A stretch of 62,615 bases of DNA from Burkholderiales bacterium (GTDB lineage: Bacteria > Pseudomonadota > Gammaproteobacteria > Burkholderiales > Burkholderiaceae_C): the NCBI GenBank assembly GCA_016191995.1, contig JACPVA010000145.1:1-62615 (forward strand), written 5' to 3'. The position numbers and the translations under genes were made by a program. Shown here piece by piece: positions 59,423-62,615 of this stretch (position 1 is the stretch's first letter; each line of letters opens with the position of its first letter). Below the pieces are notes generated by a model. That model ran no database searches. It had not been told where the DNA came from and saw nothing but the letters and a program-made list of their open reading frames with translations.

Positions 59423-62400
59423 TCAGACCGTATGCGCCGCCGGCCGCACGCCGTCGTCCGCCGGCGTCGTGATCTCGCCCGGGATGCCGCGGCGCGCCAG
59501 CAGCGTGACCATCGTCGGCACGACGAAGATCGTCAGCAGCGTGCCCAGCGACATGCCGCCGACGATCACCCAGCCGATCTGCTGCCGGCTCTCGGCGCCG
59601 GCGCCGCTGGCCAGCGCCAGCGGCAGCGCGCCCAGCACCATCGCGCCGGTCGTCATCAGGATCGGGCGCAGCCGCAGCGACGCCGCCTCGACCACCGCGT
59701 CCAGCGTCGCGCGCCCCTGGCGGCGCAGCTGGTTGCTGAACTCGACGATCAGGATCCCGTGCTTGGCGATCAGCCCGATCAGCGTCACGAGCCCGATCTG
59801 CGAGTAGACGTTGATCGTCCCGCCCGTCAGCCGCAGCGCCAGCAGCGCCCCGACCGTCGTCAGCGGCACCGCCAGCAGGATCACGAAGGGGTCGATCCAG
59901 CTCTCGAACTGCGCCGCCAGCACGAGGAAGATGAACACCAGCGCGAGCACGAAGACCAGCGCGAGCGAGCCCGACGACGCGCGGAACTCGCGGCTCACGC
60001 CGGCGAGCTCGGTCGCGTAGCCCGGCGGCAGCACGCGCGCGGCGATCTCGTCGACGCGCGCCAGCGCCTGCCCGAGCGACAGCTCCGGCCCCAGGCTGGC
60101 GGTGATCGTCACCGCACGGCGCTGGTTGAAGTGGTTGAGCTCGCGCGGCGCCACCGCCTCGCGCACCGTCACCAGCGAGGCCAGCGGCACCATCGTGTCG
60201 TTGCGCCCGCGCACGAACATGCGGCCGATGTCGTCCGGCGTGGCGCGGCGCTCGCCCGCGGTCTGCACCACGACATCGTAGAGCTCGGCCTCGCGCTTGT
60301 AGCGCGTCACGCTGCGCCCGCCGAGCAGCGTCTCCACCGTGCGCGCCACGGCATCGACCGAGACCCCGAGGTCGGCCGCGCGGTCGCGGTCGACGTCGAC
60401 GAACACCTCGGGCGAATTGAGCCGCAGGTCGATGTCGGGCTGCACGATGCCGGGAACGCGGCGCAGCTCGGCGACCACCGCCTCGGCCACGCGCGCCATG
60501 GCCGCGTAGCTGTCGCCGCTGACGATCACGACCTCGAGCGGACGCGAGCGGAAGCTCTGCCCCAGGCTCGGCGGCGTGCTCGGGAAGGCCGTCACGCCGG
60601 GCAGCGCCGACAGCTTCGGCAGCAGCTCGCGCGCCAGCTCCTGCGTCGTGCGCTCGCGCTCGCTCCAGTCGACCGTGCGCAGCACGCCGAACGCGGCCGA
60701 CACCTGCCCGCCGCCGCCGACGAAGGTGAAGCGGCGGTCGAACTCCTCGTAGGGCGCGGCGACGGCATCGATCGCGTCCAGGTAGCGCGCCATGTAGTCC
60801 AGCGTCGCGCCGTCGGGGCCGCGGATCGGCATCGCGATCACGCCACGGTCCTCCATCGGCGCGAGCTCGCTCCTGGCGGTCGAGAACAGCCACCCGCTCG
60901 TCCCGGCGCAGGCGAGCAGCACCACCACCATCACCCAGCGCGCGCGCAGCGATGCGCGCAGCGCGCCCGCATAGGCCGCCGTCAGCCGCCGCAGCAGCGC
61001 CTCCATGCCGCGGTCGAAGCGCGAAGGCTCGTCGACGTGGCGCAGCAGCTTGGAGCACATCATCGGCGTCAGCGTCAGCGCGACGAAGCCCGACACCAGC
61101 ACCGCGCCGGCCAGCGTCAGCGCGAATTCGCCGAACAGCCGCCCGGTGCGACCGGGGGTGAAGGCCAGCGGTGCGAAGACGGCGGCCAGCGTCAGCGTCA
61201 TCGCGACGATCGCGAAGCTGATCTCGCGCACGCCCTTGATCGCGGCCTGGAACGGCGTCAGCCCCTCCTCGATGTGGCGGAAGATATTCTCCAGCACGAC
61301 GATCGCATCGTCGACCACCAGCCCGATCGCCAGCACCATCGCCAGCAGCACCAGCGTGTTGATCGTGAAGCCGGCGGCGGCGACGAGCGCAAAGGCGCCG
61401 ATCAGGCTGACGGGAATGGTCACCAGCGGGATCACCGACGCGCGCAGCGTGCGCAGGAAGACGAAGACGACCAGCGCGACCAGCACCACTGCCTCGGCCA
61501 CCGTGGTGTAGACGGCCTTGATCGAGCGGTCGACGAAGACCGACAGGTCGTTGGCCTGCACGACGCGCACCGAATCGGGCAGGTCGCGCTGGATCGCGGG
61601 CATCACCGCGCGCACGCCGTCGGCGACCTCGAGCGGGTTGGCGGTGGCATTGCGGATGATGCCGGTGCTGATCGCCGGCATGCCGTTCAGGCGCACGCGC
61701 GAGCGTTCGTTGAACGCCGCCTCCTCGACCCGGGCCACGTCGCGCAGCCGCACCGTGTGGCCACCGACGTTGCGCAGCGCGATCGCCTCGAACTGCTCGA
61801 CCGCGACGAGGTCGGTGCGCGCGGTGACGCTGAACTCGCGCTGCGCGCTCTCGATGCGGCCGGCCGGCACCTCGAGGTTCTGCCGCCGCAGCGCATCCTC
61901 GACATCCTGCACGGTCAGCCGGTACGAGGCCAGGCGCTGCGGGTCGAGCCAGATCCGCATCGCATACCTGCGCTCGCCGCCGATGCTGACATCGGCGACA
62001 CCCGGCACCGTCTGCAGCCGCGGCTTGACGACGCGGTTGATGATCTCGCTGAGCGCCAGCGGGTCCATCGTCTCGCTGATGTAGGCGAGCCAGATCGTCG
62101 GCGTCGCGTCGGCCTCGACCTTGGCGACCACCGGCTCGTCGACGGTGTCGGGCAGCCTGCCGCGCGCGCGTGCGACGCGGTCGCGCACCTCGGCGGCCGC
62201 GGTGTCCGGGTCCTTGCTGAGCTTGAACCGCACCGTGATCTGGCTGCGCTCGGCGCGCGACACCGAGGTCATGATGTCGACGCCGTCGATGCCGGCGATC
62301 GAGTCCTCCAGAGGCTTGGTCACCTGCGACTCGATGACCTCGGCCGAGGCGCCGCGCAGCTCGGTGCTGACGTTGACCAGCGGCTCGTCGATGCGCGGGT

Positions 62401-62509
62401 ACTCGCGCACGCTGAGCTGCTGCGCCGCCACCAGCCCGACCAGCACCAGCAGCAGCGACATCACGCTGGCCAGTACCGGCCGGCGGATCGAGGTCTCCGA
62501 CAGCTTCAT
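59423..62509 (-). CDS. RND efflux transporter, inner-membrane pump
   Basis: This 1,028-residue hydrophobe/amphiphile-type RND pump starts MKLSETSIRRPVLASVMSLL. It has 12 membrane helices, two large periplasmic loops (porter region PTIWLAYISETMDPLALSEI) and helix 4 residues VLAIGLVVDDAIVVLENIFR with the proton-relay Asp pair. FVFLRTLRASVIPLVTIPVS is also typical. It exports drugs or other amphiphiles through an outer-membrane channel. The adaptor gene lies upstream and is cut by the right edge. The substrate is unknown. Confidence 0.95.
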   Translation of the reverse strand: MKLSETSIRRPVLASVMSLLLVLVGLVAAQQLSVREYPRIDEPLVNVSTELRGASAEVIESQVTKPLEDSIAGIDGVDIMTSVSRAERSQITVRFKLSKDPDTAAAEVRDRVARARGRLPDTVDEPVVAKVEADATPTIWLAYISETMDPLALSEIINRVVKPRLQTVPGVADVSIGGERRYAMRIWLDPQRLASYRLTVQDVEDALRRQNLEVPAGRIESAQREFSVTARTDLVAVEQFEAIALRNVGGHTVRLRDVARVEEAAFNERSRVRLNGMPAISTGIIRNATANPLEVADGVRAVMPAIQRDLPDSVRVVQANDLSVFVDRSIKAVYTTVAEAVVLVALVVFVFLRTLRASVIPLVTIPVSLIGAFALVAAAGFTINTLVLLAMVLAIGLVVDDAIVVLENIFRHIEEGLTPFQAAIKGVREISFAIVAMTLTLAAVFAPLAFTPGRTGRLFGEFALTLAGAVLVSGFVALTLTPMMCSKLLRHVDEPSRFDRGMEALLRRLTAAYAGALRASLRARWVMVVVLLACAGTSGWLFSTARSELAPMEDRGVIAMPIRGPDGATLDYMARYLDAIDAVAAPYEEFDRRFTFVGGGGQVSAAFGVLRTVDWSERERTTQELARELLPKLSALPGVTAFPSTPPSLGQSFRSRPLEVVIVSGDSYAAMARVAEAVVAELRRVPGIVQPDIDLRLNSPEVFVDVDRDRAADLGVSVDAVARTVETLLGGRSVTRYKREAELYDVVVQTAGERRATPDDIGRMFVRGRNDTMVPLASLVTVREAVAPRELNHFNQRRAVTITASLGPELSLGQALARVDEIAARVLPPGYATELAGVSREFRASSGSLALVFVLALVFIFLVLAAQFESWIDPFVILLAVPLTTVGALLALRLTGGTINVYSQIGLVTLIGLIAKHGILIVEFSNQLRRQGRATLDAVVEAASLRLRPILMTTGAMVLGALPLALASGAGAESRQQIGWVIVGGMSLGTLLTIFVVPTMVTLLARRGIPGEITTPADDGVRPAAHTV

Positions 62510-62570
62510 CGCGGCCTCACCGTGTGCTTAACCGAGCGCTCCGAGGACGAGCCGGCCCCGGCGCGAGCCC

Positions 62571-62615
62571 TCATGCCGGCGCACCCGCGGCCGGCGTCGC
62601 CCGGCTGGCGCCGCG
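62571..62615 (-). CDS. End of the upstream gene, probably the RND periplasmic adaptor
   Basis: Only the last 14 codons and the stop (TGA at 62573-62571) are in the window, encoding an Ala/Pro-rich tail (GASRATPAAGAPA). The position, 61 bases before an RND pump on the same strand, is where the membrane fusion protein gene is normally found. The identity is inferred from context only. Confidence 0.45.
   Translation of the reverse strand, partial: RGASRATPAAGAPA

Overview
The window is very GC-rich, densely packed chromosomal DNA from a betaproteobacterium, most likely Burkholderiales (a Rubrivivax/Leptothrix-like lineage). The gene order lpxK - Trm112-like - kdsB - adk, the guaB/guaA region, ratA - rnfH, a second FtsH beside cbpA/cbpM, and overlapping start/stop junctions (ATGA, GTGA, TTGA) all fit this assignment. 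The assignment is an inference from gene content; no rRNA or tRNA gene is visible.

Layout. (1) 1-5.3 kb is core: xseA (cut by the left edge), a possible Fur-controlled exbB-exbD pair, then lpxK, a Trm112-like gene, kdsB and adk. (2) 5.3-11.5 kb is accessory: an SDR/methyltransferase pair surrounded by five toxin-antitoxin (TA) loci and by broken extra copies of the SDR/methyltransferase DNA. (3) 11.5-23.8 kb holds an exported S9 peptidase, a methyltransferase remnant, a TonB-dependent receptor, an LD-carboxypeptidase, a VapBC pair, tadA, a BCS1-like membrane AAA ATPase, the tail of a heavy-metal RND pump, a His-rich EamA transporter and a DUF6064 protein. (4) 23.8-30.8 kb is a decaying island: a frameshifted Cj0069-like gene, HigBA with an amber codon in higB, an orphan HigA fragment, a FitAB pair, a ParE/antitoxin pair, a TctC fragment, a class III cyclase-TPR gene with an in-frame amber codon, an IS91-type transposase scrap and a 24-bp perfect palindrome. 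It ends at the 3' end of guaA, and a copy of the last 12 bp of guaA lies 4.2 kb away, as an integration site might leave.

(5) 30.8-62.6 kb is mostly core: guaA, an MFS exporter, guaB, DUF4124, rnfH, ratA, an MBL/beta-CASP nuclease, a MgtC/DUF4010 protein, a prolyl-4-hydroxylase-like oxygenase, a SIMPL protein, ompR-envZ, a heat-stress block (ftsH-cbpM-cbpA diverging from two hsp20 genes, with two good sigma-32 promoters back to back), ispD-ispF, mfd, a membrane TIR protein, a DUF4405 protein, serB, a TrpB2-type synthase, smpB, another toxin/antitoxin pair, and an RND efflux pump whose adaptor gene runs off the right edge.

The main themes are ten TA loci or TA relics in one window, several of them visibly dying (amber codon, frameshift, truncation), many with a palindromic operator at the expected place; repeated partial duplication of one SDR/methyltransferase locus; and a compact protein-quality-control unit under paired heat-shock promoters. 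I did not find a clearly new multi-gene defence or metabolic system. The least understood intact genes are the BCS1-like ATPase and the TIR membrane protein.
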